Source: Stramenopiles sp. TOSAG23-6
Taxonomy: Eukaryota > Sar
Direction: 5' to 3'
Length of the DNA stretch: 15,322 nt
NCBI GenBank assembly: GCA_900128565.1
Contig: LT636120.1
Coordinates: forward strand, 1 to 15,322
The notes beneath the pieces were generated by a model, which was given only the letters and a program-made list of their open reading frames with translations, did not search any database and was not told the origin of the DNA. The position numbers and the translations under genes are program-made. This document shows positions 9,001 to 14,309 of the stretch, in pieces (position 1 is the first letter of the stretch; each line of letters begins with the position of its first letter).

Positions 9001-11041
9001 TGGGGGTACCGACGAAGAAAAAATTGTGGGTGCAGGTGCTGCAGCAGGAATTGCAGCCTCCTCTAAGGGCCATTCACCTCTGACAGCTGGAAAAGCAGCA
9101 GCTTCTGCAGTAAAACTTGTTGGCGGAGGCCATAGTCAAATTGTAACAGCTGCAGGAAAAGCCGCCGGAGTCGCTCAACAAATGAAGCACGGGACGCCCG
9201 CTGAATCTGGTGCAACAGCAGCAAAGGCAGCTAAAAGAGCAGGGGGAAACATTGATGAATCTTGCCAGTGCGCAGGCAAAGCAGCTAGCGACACAGTACT
9301 GGTTCGTGGTGGGTCCCAGGGTCTGGCTGATGTCGAATCGGCTAAGGCGATTGAAGCAGCTAGAATTGCATTTAATTCCGATGCTTCGTTTGACCATGTC
9401 AACTTGTCCAAAGAAGATCGCCAGCTATTGAAGAATGCAAAGGGCATGATAAAAGATGGTACGATTACTTTCCCTGAGTATCACGAGATGGAAAGGAAGT
9501 TTTTCGCCAAAGCAAAACGAAAAGGGAGAAGTTCCAAAAAGAAAAAAAGAGGCATCGACGCCTCGTTCTTCACCAAAGATGAACAAGATGCGTTGAAAAA
9601 TGCGGAACAAATGTGGAAAGACGGTTTAATTTTGCCTGAAGAGCTTGGTCACATGCGAGAGTTAATATTTACCAGCGTAGAAGAGCGTTCCGGAAGGAAA
9701 ATCCCCGACCAAATACTTAAGGATATCGATACGGATGGGTGGGCCACTAAGCCACATCCATTGGAGGTTGCGTTAACAAAGCCGCAACCAGCTGAAGAAA
9801 CTGAGAATTTAGCAATACTGGTGAGTGCGCGACGTATGTTCCAAGAGGGATTGATCTCCAAGGAAGAATTAGACGACCTTACTTTGACAGTAGAGAGTAA
9901 AAAGAAGGGTGATCCAGAATCGAAGAAAATAGACTTGGTTGATAAAATGGTATCCCTGTACGTTAAAGAACACAATGGAAATCTGCCATTATCAACTGAA
10001 CCCAAATCATTTACTATGTTTTTTGGGAAGCGATTTCCCGAAGCGAAGGTTAAATCAACAGAATTAGAAATGGCTTTAAAGCGGTATAAATCATCACACA
10101 AGGCTGAGCTTCAGAGACATGCTTTTGTTGCTGAGAGAAAGAGGAATCAAACACTCGCAGTAAAAGCTGCAGACGCTGAAGACATGCGCCGCAGCGTTGA
10201 AGGAAATAAGCAAATGACAGATGCGGAACGAGCTACTTTTATTAAGAATCAGATACAACTCATTTCTAAAGCTCCAAAAGACACACACCCCCCGCCACCA
10301 CCACCACCTACTGATTCAAACATACAATATGTACAAAAGGCAAAAACACACAGGAGGCATAAAAAACATTACANTAAAACAAAAAATGATGGAGAACTAC
10401 CAAAATACGACGGTGAAAATTTCCCCAAATCCCTTGAGAAAGCACTATCAATGTTTGAAGAGCACTTCAAGCGTTATCCTAATGATGCAAAGGAATTACA
10501 TGGTTTTGTTAAATCTCTTTACAAGTTAAAACATAAACATTTGACTGCTGATTTTTCATATTCTAATTGCGTAGCTGTTTGGAATGCCAATATTAAAAAG
10601 GCACATTTAAAAGCAAAACTAAGGAAATCATATGAAAAAGAACAAAGAATAAAAGGGAAAGGTGTAAATACCCCGGAAGGTGCACTAAAGCTTTTTATGA
10701 AAGAGCATGAAGGATCTCCACCTGTTAACTCTCAAGTACTTCTTGCTTTTGTTAGAAGCAAAGATAAGAAGACATCATTGACATATATTCAATTAAAAGA
10801 GTATCTAAAAAAATACAAAAGAAAGGGATCAATTAGAGAAGAAGAAGAAGAGAAAGAAAGTAAAAATTCAAACAATAGAAAATTGACGGCTACTGGAATG
10901 ATCGAACTATTCAAGAAGCAACATAGTGGAAGTTTGCCTTCAAGCCCTCAACTTCTTAAAGCGTTCGCTAAGCAAGCAAAACCAGAGCTAGATTTAGATT
11001 ATTCAGATTTAGCAGCAGCATTACTTCTTATGAAGAAATAA
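20..11041 (+). CDS. Giant single-pass receptor-like membrane protein, 5' end incomplete
   Basis: This is a 3,673-codon frame with no intron. It is not a family I recognise; a cell-surface receptor or adhesin is inferred from its architecture. Residues about 9-318 hold some 45 cysteines in CxxC-type TNFR/ephrin-receptor-like repeats. A PKD-like domain follows at about 836-920 (FDFGDGSP at 842-849, HTYS at 881-884), then a short Cys-rich stretch at about 1078-1115. Residues about 1216-2200 hold about eight related beta-rich modules. An Arg-rich segment (about 2240-2275, RRGGRRR) precedes one hydrophobic helix at 2339-2361, followed by basic residues, which implies an outside N-terminus and a cytosolic C-terminus. 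The inside part has Ala-rich repeats (about 2438-3124), three SHOCT-like hairpins, a seven-proline run and four C-terminal repeats. The ATG at 20 is not trustworthy: residues 1-9 come from an inverted copy of 6513-6560, no signal peptide is present, and the frame is open to the left edge. One N at 10374 leaves one residue undetermined. AATAAA lies 23 bases past the stop. Confidence 0.9.
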   Translation: MSKVPDHQCTHIKSCPVGEELQKCTPASDTTCIPCKENMVKLSTGLGKCKPCAPKLECKGMNMSFKKCTNSTEGFCSPCTYELGSCLAGTIPTKCNTCEPCPENTFAIRGSNYCEKCTPSSRVKCLAGEVKVKCSKTQDTHCTACPEGKYIEEDSKIGAKCKECVKPRPCGIASTFHKCFGGYSGGCQSCTNEIKEPTYITKIEGKYQCRRCTQQNCKVGFEFEACSAHSDSKCKRCPKGTWSNGNISKCEACKTPLCKRGHGPIACTAERNTVCSICEKGKFSDGTSACQECTHPLCQAGYHVVPCTTTHDSSCRKKACGRSAHMYYKSSIDEDVVNSVLMYPLDVFPPNHPLVNGDMTCSQMFKPLTNLPILAKSRRNCVKDLNAMELLIADGWPLQNSKFALKANSNWMFWNQDLDEQNYFVFGLTPGESMTVNISIDASESLEDGEFLKAEYFNSEIYPNIKPKFEWNKCSVKKVKSHENCFAWNASTGKGTMQWYLEKPNNIEVSALIIGPFPDRRSCFKINYSLGTLNNLSTYKFMEWDSISAVLKPKEFSYQAVQNGIKICLDKKDCPDFHHYTSDTVNTITKTKSGYKWSSQFSLWLPAVRKKEHFNRKLAADETDDEVAGVDDLNSKDVLVLTKSISNILQEVSDYASSQTDMHIVGISRSVVQTTENLTLYEIKYSVSMPGNKYKEVTSSFAGLIQTGRFQTELKKQGHEAGISTFSLLNADEICCLHILDGTRKISSAHLYEGKPRWKGISSSLSWKTSPNECNLLSGYCDVHFELTNTYMECAWDDPECGALPKCCHDKTNPSLCEKEDPRTGVTNPICGEGNFALPGNFDFGDGSPPKDLSKKDSPRGVFKYYDAEMGYTTFTTKLKHTYSVTENIGETTFEATFIDTRGRLISCGSNLKSSEICTRSSGGSQFGSWTKVRIRKAQQLSKEGIHYPDDFSSPISNISPIISVFIGDEQLIPISAFDSSSSGLLFRLSSNDEVSSSNSAILKALGLQFLNGPQLTNSKGQRGMNPLIQSTGSHGYIKWDTTDMPAGLYPIRVTIMDGSGNESATEFTIRLVDTIFGCSPGCPSDSIEEKTKCTKSCTNDSQCECGSCLPLPRPQIKGIRTIITPPKCDMILNNISSTTSDTLISVVKTNVLPDNAVFIPGEPSNPRASAVRWTPKMSSGGESFHIEMHASICHGENSQGIESIPFTTKIHVPSVPMQLVIRPFHDLRLCESLIGKLTWTDVGAAMGLHNTFDIDICPHKNPKEFKNGGCINIDTNIQNACKIGPSENAGLCSLQHANSLLGALKKQAEKWKIPQRMENIPYIIRISSSRFKSCQRSVRSQPFNIIFPAVDITFVIPTITDVCNGYSLMRTCKTQVVISSLVQQHNVKLELCGSDVSRNTPCHFLETRSIPQGTSNFAFIVPDYDTTMKLGLGNVLYLRASSPCAKPSDSTAFEVYPPPVMDVLNSKFFENSKLYKGAVYSIHMRIATKMLVDNIDNRGLTLHICKDDNICEAFTRSKTSSNANIITEGISFSYFTENITDVKLSWAVPSVFVPGNYKFKIGFANKFCSPKKIIPFSVSSKWPSDSLKLISPIESRDLYYCNSGVLKWKVREELKGVLLNITADMIPNTGDRFKLIRKSTSNDIIEFDEIFYGNNVSKGAIVITLGVANEPLKSLVPKLKASFTLASIGTKANAGNAIRIIEPSNGDRWEHCKDQKVEWVANLFPSKGFSIYICKPNWDGSKCASKKDIVVLATGVMETEFTVESLNSEWIGPYILGVTPTGDLESKCITPSYVKIIFSTMYIDDNELFRIGGPLPETTFNLQNPNKDSSVKFENCRSYNAMWAGTDEFELSIEMCPTLKNKCVTLPFDPSDDLVGLHKNILHSKITLPSQTNLGQGEYDISMIGYKKGSNRTGGKCMTSKSVRIPITKYRSRDRPMKMQLFHIGKAIQRCDTAEFPWYLGDLVKSADITVTYNKYNSESNKSWLGKVVSHVHTTDQYYKIVFQPDWPLGVYDIVIKAYKDKENRYTGSCVPPLIHSFTLNMAQISIIRNNNDDTTLKSSAANGKQHTRRLEDKAYEAWRQDCGHTIKWRIPDITPGTVSVYLCRESIHKSPETKISGCLLITKNMPRSTGEIVLFHSSLAPKPPPSTIHDEGRDNRRHLFDVRALVVGDFRHKKYDRKHPGGYAVNLDVGELYYMRIVPGEEDASCINPDELPIIIDSYKIQESPEYTYQQSSSNDESNWLRHPKEERRPNRPIRSSGRRADRPVRRGGRRRLVSTCIIPGLNVFEGGIDYTVPAPAPVVVDHSKIVTKKDKTSADSYVRYVTVFGFRVRESKRKQAVAIGIAIIAGFIISFILCLYRILGCLLQGKHKDVKKDDSPLDHMRDNPLMLSTQNHKSTEELQKLHFSKAFNEHRSYDNNARTAVEEKRKLLLQEKEISYVDVGVVAAQEARDVAGSLYSQVTAAGIAVAEICARNGNDISDTAKLVTQAAQQAGGNEFEIFETVGISASFIGLNKKDSLANIGLSAARIVERIGGPRVDIILAAARASAYASKARKHKPIEVGTSAAVAAAAAGGTVAEIAKIAGETAGQAEIESGGTYLSAGKVAAKAASKSGGTVAEIIAAAGAAAGAAATADGKLGHEVGAVAASSAVEAGGSVAQCAEAAGLAAGICETRGGGITVEVASVAARAAIAAGGVRNVVAQVAAKAATISEMQYNCTPIEAGVVAMDAAEAALGSVPLIIAAAGEAAAYVKYRKGGIAAACGLAAMKSAEDAGGTATEIAKAAGMGAAMAKINRGKSSVSTGSAAVKAAKAAGADPQLAAYIGGIAAGLSQIIKGSSASKAGVAAEKACRAAGGDVSTQASVAGESAGLYQIKASRSVSTVGISAAKAAKAAGGSKRDIALASGKSAGAAESALGKPPEIAGSSAAIAAKLAGGSLAEQAAAAGAAAAANIAGYGTHADEVTAAGKAAGVAAMLAGGTTDASGSHAFKAIAAVGGTDEEKIVGAGAAAGIAASSKGHSPLTAGKAAASAVKLVGGGHSQIVTAAGKAAGVAQQMKHGTPAESGATAAKAAKRAGGNIDESCQCAGKAASDTVLVRGGSQGLADVESAKAIEAARIAFNSDASFDHVNLSKEDRQLLKNAKGMIKDGTITFPEYHEMERKFFAKAKRKGRSSKKKKRGIDASFFTKDEQDALKNAEQMWKDGLILPEELGHMRELIFTSVEERSGRKIPDQILKDIDTDGWATKPHPLEVALTKPQPAEETENLAILVSARRMFQEGLISKEELDDLTLTVESKKKGDPESKKIDLVDKMVSLYVKEHNGNLPLSTEPKSFTMFFGKRFPEAKVKSTELEMALKRYKSSHKAELQRHAFVAERKRNQTLAVKAADAEDMRRSVEGNKQMTDAERATFIKNQIQLISKAPKDTHPPPPPPPTDSNIQYVQKAKTHRRHKKHYXKTKNDGELPKYDGENFPKSLEKALSMFEEHFKRYPNDAKELHGFVKSLYKLKHKHLTADFSYSNCVAVWNANIKKAHLKAKLRKSYEKEQRIKGKGVNTPEGALKLFMKEHEGSPPVNSQVLLAFVRSKDKKTSLTYIQLKEYLKKYKRKGSIREEEEEKESKNSNNRKLTATGMIELFKKQHSGSLPSSPQLLKAFAKQAKPELDLDYSDLAAALLLMKK
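3665..6600 (+). repeat. About eight diverged tandem ectodomain modules
   Basis: Within the giant protein, modules start near nt 3665, 4070, 4400, 4780, 5108, 5470, 5832 and 6240, spaced about 110-140 residues apart. Most show a Cys, then a hydrophobic-x-Trp strand (LTW, LKW, VEW, AMW, FPW, IKW), then 15-20 residues later a strand often ending in Ile/Leu-Cys (DIDIC, LELC, LHIC, IYIC, IEMC, VYLC). The fifth reads GDRWEHCKDQKVEW, which resembles the GxxWxxGxxxxIxW strand of Kre9/KNH-type Ig-like domains. That family link is an inference from the motif only. Confidence 0.6.
6513..6560 (+). repeat. Source copy of the 48-base inverted repeat
   Basis: This is the sense copy of the sequence found reversed at 1-48. 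Here it is in frame within the last ectodomain module of the giant protein (around ALVVGDFRHKKYD), so it is probably the original copy and the edge copy is derived. Confidence 0.93.
7034..7102 (+). other. Transmembrane helix of the giant protein
   Basis: Residues 2339-2361 form an uncharged stretch rich in Ile, Ala, Gly, Phe and Leu (AVAIGIAIIAGFIISFILCL at its core). It is flanked by KRKQ before and R, then GKHKDVKK, after. It is the only clear membrane segment in the protein and separates the Cys-rich part from the Ala-rich part. Confidence 0.85.
7330..9390 (+). repeat. Cytosolic alanine-rich repeat array, about 16 units of about 40 residues
   Basis: Residues about 2438-3124 repeat a two-helix pattern: a first helix like EVGxAAAKAAKAAGG, a short T/S turn, then AEIAxAAGxAAGxA, ending with GK/GG-S/T. 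About 16 full units can be laid out, each about 117-126 bases. Units are diverged in DNA and vary in alanine codons, so the array is old rather than freshly expanded. Small residues spaced for tight helix packing suggest a helical solenoid or a polymerising stalk. I know no family that matches, and the function is unknown. Confidence 0.8.
9404..9900 (+). repeat. Three SHOCT-like helical hairpins in the giant protein
   Basis: Three related segments occur at about 9404-9505, 9569-9670 and 9800-9900. Their cores are LLKNAKGMIKDGTITFPEY, ALKNAEQMWKDGLILPEEL and ILVSARRMFQEGLISKEEL. The pattern hxxAxxhhxxGhIxxxEh matches the short C-terminal (SHOCT) hairpin motif known from bacterial and some eukaryotic proteins. 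A Lys-rich stretch (KAKRKGRSSKKKKRG) separates the first two. SHOCT motifs are usually linked to oligomerisation or binding; that role is inferred here. Confidence 0.55.
9926..11038 (+). repeat. Four C-terminal repeats with a FxxxHxGxLP-type core
   Basis: Units lie at about 9926-10093, 10427-10600, 10670-10825 and 10889-11038. Cores include LYVKEHNGNLPLS, MFEEHFKRYPNDAKEL, LFMKEHEGSPPVNS and LFKKQHSGSLPSS. Each is followed by a FxK/R-type helix and a Y/L-rich helix with Lys. The last unit ends at the stop codon. A proline run (seven CCN codons, 10289-10309) and a basic linker separate units one and two. I do not recognise the domain. Confidence 0.6.
10374..10374. other. Undetermined base (N)
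   Basis: The second base of codon 10373-10375 is N, so one residue in the basic linker of the giant protein is undefined. None of the four choices gives a stop, so the frame is unaffected. Confidence 1.
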
Positions 11042-11063
11042 TATTTCGCTATTCATTCAATTT

Positions 11064-11069
11064 AATAAA
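11064..11069 (+). terminator. Poly(A) signal of the giant gene
   Basis: AATAAA lies 23 bases after the TAA stop of the giant gene, a suitable position for cleavage and polyadenylation soon after. The T-rich stretch 11096-11132 follows. Confidence 0.6.
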
Positions 11070-11144
11070 CTAATAGAATTATCATTATATCACATTAATT
11101 TACATTGTTTTGTTTTTTTAATTTTTTAATTTGGCATTACCTCG

Positions 11145-11234
11145 AACCCTAACCCTCGACTCGACTCGATTTCGATTTCGAGATGGAACTTGCGCGAACA
11201 AAAATCCTCGAAAGATTCGAATGAGATTCGAATC
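11145..11234. promoter_or_regulatory. Telomere-type units and TCGA/TTCGAA cluster upstream of the TPR gene
   Basis: The 271-base gap between the two plus-strand genes holds two AACCCT units in tandem (11145-11156), then five TCGA sites at 11156, 11161, 11166, 11172 and 11178. Next comes an 11-base direct repeat (AGATTCGAATG and AGATTCGAATC, 11213-11234), each copy containing the palindrome TTCGAA. Two TCGAAG motifs follow just before the ATG at 11313. Paired palindromes one helical turn apart suggest binding sites. AACCCTAA resembles the plant telo-box, but promoter function is inferred. Confidence 0.4.
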
Positions 11235-11312
11235 TAAAATTTTGAAATAAAAGATAATATTTTCCTGTGATTTCAGAATAGAGATTCAAAAGGTTATCGA
11301 AGCATATCGAAG

Positions 11313-12014
11313 ATGAGGGTAATTTCTATGATGTTTTATGCACTTTCTCTAGCATCTTGTACTTTTGCGGCGGAGACAACATCTGATGGAACTTCAAGCC
11401 AGCCAACAACTCAAGATACTCCACAAACGCCCCCTGTTGAAGAGGAGACCCCTGAGGAGTCTAAAGTTCCTAGTGCTGATGATTGTCCGTATCAACGGGA
11501 GGGTGCAGGATATGAAGAATACCGCACTGCGGCTATAATTTATAAGTCACAGAAAAATTTTGCGGAGGCTGAGGGATGTTTCAAGGCTGCTCTCCGCACT
11601 ACCTTCAGTACATTTGCTGCATTATCTGAACTCAACTTTCAGCGTAACGACTTGGCTGGTGCTTTGGCTTACGCAGAGGTACTAGTAAACATGGATCGCA
11701 CTGGAGATGCATCAATGATATATGCAATTAGACTCATGCAAGTGAATGAACATGAAAAGGCATTACCGTTGTTGGAACAACTTGCAAAGAGTAATCCTGA
11801 GAATGCAGGAATTTGGCATAAACTCGGAATTGCAACTTTACGTACTATTGGAACAAAAGAAGCTGTCCCATTGATTGCTCGCGCTGCCGAGTTAAATCCA
11901 GATGTATTTGGCGATGAACTTGAAAGTGTTAAAAGCTTACTTTCGGAGCAGGAAAATGCATCAGACAACAATGACACGGAGTTAAAGGTTTCAGAAGAAC
12001 CTCAAGAGTTGTAG
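11313..12014 (+). CDS. Secretory-pathway TPR-repeat protein
   Basis: This intronless gene encodes 233 residues. Residues 1-20 form a signal peptide (basic start, hydrophobic core MMFYALSLASC, small residues FAA before a likely cleavage). A Thr/Pro/Glu-rich linker covers about 21-55. Four tetratricopeptide-like helix pairs follow: about 67-99 (AAIIYKSQKNFAEAEGCFKAAL), 100-130 (ALSELNFQRNDLAGALAYAE), 133-165 (ALPLLEQLAKSNPE) and 166-199 (AVPLIARAAELNPD). The tail is acidic and ends PQEL, which is not a standard ER-retention signal. TPRs bind protein partners; with a signal peptide, the site would be the ER lumen, a secretory compartment or a plastid reached through the ER. The start is chosen because the signal peptide begins there. 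The partner is unknown. Confidence 0.85.
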   Translation: MRVISMMFYALSLASCTFAAETTSDGTSSQPTTQDTPQTPPVEEETPEESKVPSADDCPYQREGAGYEEYRTAAIIYKSQKNFAEAEGCFKAALRTTFSTFAALSELNFQRNDLAGALAYAEVLVNMDRTGDASMIYAIRLMQVNEHEKALPLLEQLAKSNPENAGIWHKLGIATLRTIGTKEAVPLIARAAELNPDVFGDELESVKSLLSEQENASDNNDTELKVSEEPQEL

Positions 12015-12043
12015 TAATTCTCTATATACGTAGGTATATCCGT

Positions 12044-12068
12044 AGTGTATGGTATTGCGCAATACACT
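12044..12068 (+). other. Inverted repeat in the TPR gene 3' UTR
   Basis: AGTGTAT (12044-12050) can pair with ATACACT (12062-12068). Overlapping it is a perfect 14-base palindrome, GTATTGCGCAATAC (12052-12065). It could fold in the transcript, but a palindrome of this size is not far from chance expectation in 15 kb. Confidence 0.3.
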
Positions 12069-12111
12069 TTTACTTTTCTATCGAAGACCATTTCGACAAG
12101 ATTAATACATC

Positions 12112-12117
12112 AATAAA
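12112..12117 (+). terminator. Poly(A) signal of the TPR gene
   Basis: AATAAA occurs about 98 bases after the TAG stop at 12012-12014. Cleavage soon after would fall close to or inside the end of the convergent gene, whose stop codon is at 12149-12151. Confidence 0.5.
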
Positions 12118-12144
12118 GCGATATATACATGTATACATACTTTG

Positions 12145-12150
12145 TTTATT
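12145..12150 (-). terminator. Poly(A) signal of the minus-strand three-exon gene
   Basis: On the minus strand AATAAA overlaps the TAA stop codon (12149-12151) by two bases. Cleavage 10-30 bases on would place the 3' end near 12115-12135, facing the poly(A) signal of the TPR gene. Confidence 0.5.
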
Positions 12151-14055
12151 ATAAACTCAAATCTTCAAGAATTTTTCCTGCTCTAGCTTCAACTCGAATT
12201 TTCCCACCTCCAACTTTTTGTGCGATGTCTTTCTTTCTTCTCTCATATACTTTGGAAAAATATTTCAAAAAAAAATCGTTAGGTACAGAATTTCGTACGA
12301 AAAAAAAATCGAATTTGAAAAAAAATAAAGCATACATTAATTTTCCTAACTTTTTGTAAACGCAATTCTTCTTTTTTTCGTTGTCTGGCATGCATCTTAT
12401 TCATTCGAATTGTATTTGATTCCCATCTCCTGCCATTTGGCAGTCGACCCTTCCATATAAATTTTTCTACACTAGATGTCATTATACTGCTATTTGTGCA
12501 AAAAGGGGTTTTATTTTTTTGCCTATTATTTCTTTCCACAATGCGATTCGCTCTATTAGTAGAGCCATTACCCAGATATGCACGATTTCTACCTAATTCA
12601 GGTAACGGTTCTGCCCATTCTGGCATTTTCCCATAACGAGATCTAATACTTCTTTTTTTTGGTTCTATATCCATTGGTGCTCTGTATGAAGTAACTATAT
12701 TACGAATGCCTGAAAATTTAGCAAATGTAGGAAGAGGGACCGATCCTTCGATGGGCTTTCTTGGATAGTCGACAGCGTTTCCAACTACTTCACCTATCGA
12801 TGCAACACGTTGTTGGGAAGAGCACCCAAAATCAGGTTGTGCTATTGACCATCCTCTGCGTGAGTTTCCGTAACCTCCTCCTCGAACTCCAGCTTTGTAT
12901 TTGCCTGAACACATATATTTTGGAAAAATATTTCAAAAAAATAATCGTTAGGTACAAAATTTCGTACGAAATAAAATAGAATTTGAAAAAAAGTAAAACA
13001 TACATACCGGTCATTTGTATATCATGAGCATAAGAATCATTCAACTGATTCAACCTGCTTTTCTGAAGATTCACTGGAGCTAAATCCATCCGAAAACTTC
13101 GTTTACGACTACTCGCAGCCTCTATCGCCTTTGCGTATTCGTTATCAGTATTGTTGCGTATCGAATCTTTTGCACGTACAGCAGCCAATGATAGTAAGCC
13201 TGCAGAAGCCACAGTCGATAAACGGGATTTTTCAATTCTTGATTCTTTATTTGTATTTTTACTATTTTTTGAAGTCATCGAGATATGTGTAAACGGAATG
13301 CTACTTGTATATTCTATACTCTCACGTTGTTCAATTGTATTTGCTTCACTCGGGTATTCTTCACTAAAAGTGAGATCTGTTGAACCATTTTGTCCTTCTG
13401 AATTTTTCTGAGAAACACTAGGGGGAGAGTCAGCTCTGCGAGGATGTCTCACATCATTATATAAATTATCATTTGTGGTATTTTTACCCCTATTGTTTTT
13501 AGTATCTGAAGTTTCTTTCGATTTTGTTCGAGCAGTAGAATCCACACTTCTTCTTATATCTCTTGAAAGTCTGTTCTTCAATTTTTTTTCAATATTTCTT
13601 TGAGGAGGTATCTTTACCTCTTGCACACTTGACTTTGCATCTGGATGAGTTATTTCCTGCTCATCATATCTCAATTTAGCCTTTTCAAATGCATTTTGAC
13701 GTTCTTTCTCTGCGATTAGAGAAAAATTATACGTCTCGGGATTTATTAACTTTTTAGCTAGGCGTTTTCCATATTCTACATTTTGGCTACTAGCTTCCGC
13801 TAATATTTGCGACGTATTCCGCCGAAGATGAGGTGGAAGAAGTTCCTCCTGAGTCATCATTTCTATGCGTTCTTTCCAACCATCTAACAAATCAGTTTCA
13901 GCTTTCTTCTTCACTTTAGATAATGTATTCGCAAGCTTCGCAGCCTCACTCTTTTGCTTTAATGCTCTTAAACTACGAAGGGAACGTTCTCTAATGGCAG
14001 TGTCTAAGGCACGCTGAGTGTTTACTGCAGCGACAGCCCCAAGAATACTCGGCAT
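12149..14055 (-). CDS. Three-exon gene for a basic, largely disordered protein of unknown function
   Basis: Exons run 14055-13008, 12904-12336 and 12241-12149. Joined, they give 1,710 bases and 569 residues, with phases that fit exactly: intron 1 is phase 1 (a Gly codon is split) and intron 2 is phase 0. Residues about 1-70 are helical and charged (QKSEAAKLANTLSKVKKKAE). About 150-290 is Ser/Asn/Lys/Arg-rich and probably disordered. A more ordered, aromatic-containing part lies after the first intron (GYGNSRRGW, MPEWAEPLPEL, FIWKGRLPNG). A basic helix (MHARQRKKEELRLQKVRK) spans the end of exon 2 and a second basic stretch is in exon 3. There is no signal peptide or membrane helix, so it is likely cytosolic or nuclear. 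I do not recognise the family. Both introns are copies of the introner-like element described below. Confidence 0.8.
12242..12335 (-). mobile_element. Introner-like intron, copy A (intron 2 of the 569-residue gene)
   Basis: A 94-base GT-AG intron on the minus strand. The donor is GTATGC after ...AAATTAAT. The acceptor is the AG directly after TATATG, in phase 0 with the exon encoding RRKKDIAQK. It contains the palindrome TTTCGTACGAAA (12291-12302), then CCTAACGA, an oligo-T run and GAAATATTTTTCC. Apart from small differences it matches copy B throughout, while the exons around the two are unrelated. Read-through would hit a stop inside the intron. Confidence 0.85.
12905..13007 (-). mobile_element. 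Introner-like intron, copy B (intron 1 of the 569-residue gene)
   Basis: A 103-base intron on the minus strand. The donor is ACCG|GTATGTATG and the acceptor is TGTTCAG|GC. Both are phase 1 and splice to a Gly codon, giving ...QMT-G-KYKAG. The palindrome is at 12960-12971 and is followed by CCTAACGA as in copy A. The shared element ends at the G of ATATATG (12912). The final TGTTCAG with the acceptor lies beyond the part shared with the other copies. Confidence 0.87.
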
Positions 14056-14170
14056 TGTTGATTGGACTTCTTACAATATTCGAATGTATAGTGCAAATGA
14101 ATATGATTATCAGATATTGCACACTCCAGATGAATATTGGGAGTCAATTCTAATTTCTAACTCGAAAAGT

Positions 14171-14184
14171 GATATATATATATC
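14171..14184. other. GATATATATATATC palindrome between the two minus-strand genes
   Basis: The 254-base spacer 14056-14309 separates the end of the Cys-rich gene from the start of the 569-residue gene, so it should hold the latter's promoter. It contains this AT palindrome, flanked by TAACTC (14158-14163) and GAGTTA (14196-14201), and the inverted repeat AACCGT-T-ACGGTT (14204-14216), which resembles MYB-type sites. Promoter role is inferred from position only. Confidence 0.3.
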
Positions 14185-14259
14185 GGGGAAGTGATGAGTT
14201 AGTAACCGTTACGGTTTTTGAAGAAAAGCAGGTTTGTGACAAGGTGTTTTTTCAAGAAA

Positions 14260-14265
14260 TTTATT
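14260..14265 (-). terminator. Poly(A) signal of the Cys-rich gene
   Basis: On the minus strand AATAAA lies 44 bases after the TGA stop (14312-14310), in the AT-rich spacer before the next gene. Confidence 0.55.
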
Positions 14266-14309
14266 AATGCAATTATATAATACTAGGTATTTATATTTTT
14301 TTTAACAAA

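Noticed and set aside
11145-11156. A chromosome end or telomere
   Set aside because: Only two AACCCT units are present and genes continue on both sides, so it is at most an internal telomere-like motif.
12052-12065. Perfect 14-base palindrome as a specific regulatory element
   Set aside because: About one such palindrome is expected by chance in 15 kb, so by itself it is not evidence; kept only as a low-confidence structure note.
12129-12359. Plus-strand open frame over the end of the three-exon gene
   Set aside because: It runs antisense through exon 3 and an introner copy, and its Lys/Phe-rich product reflects A/T tracts. The minus-strand exons fit in phase.
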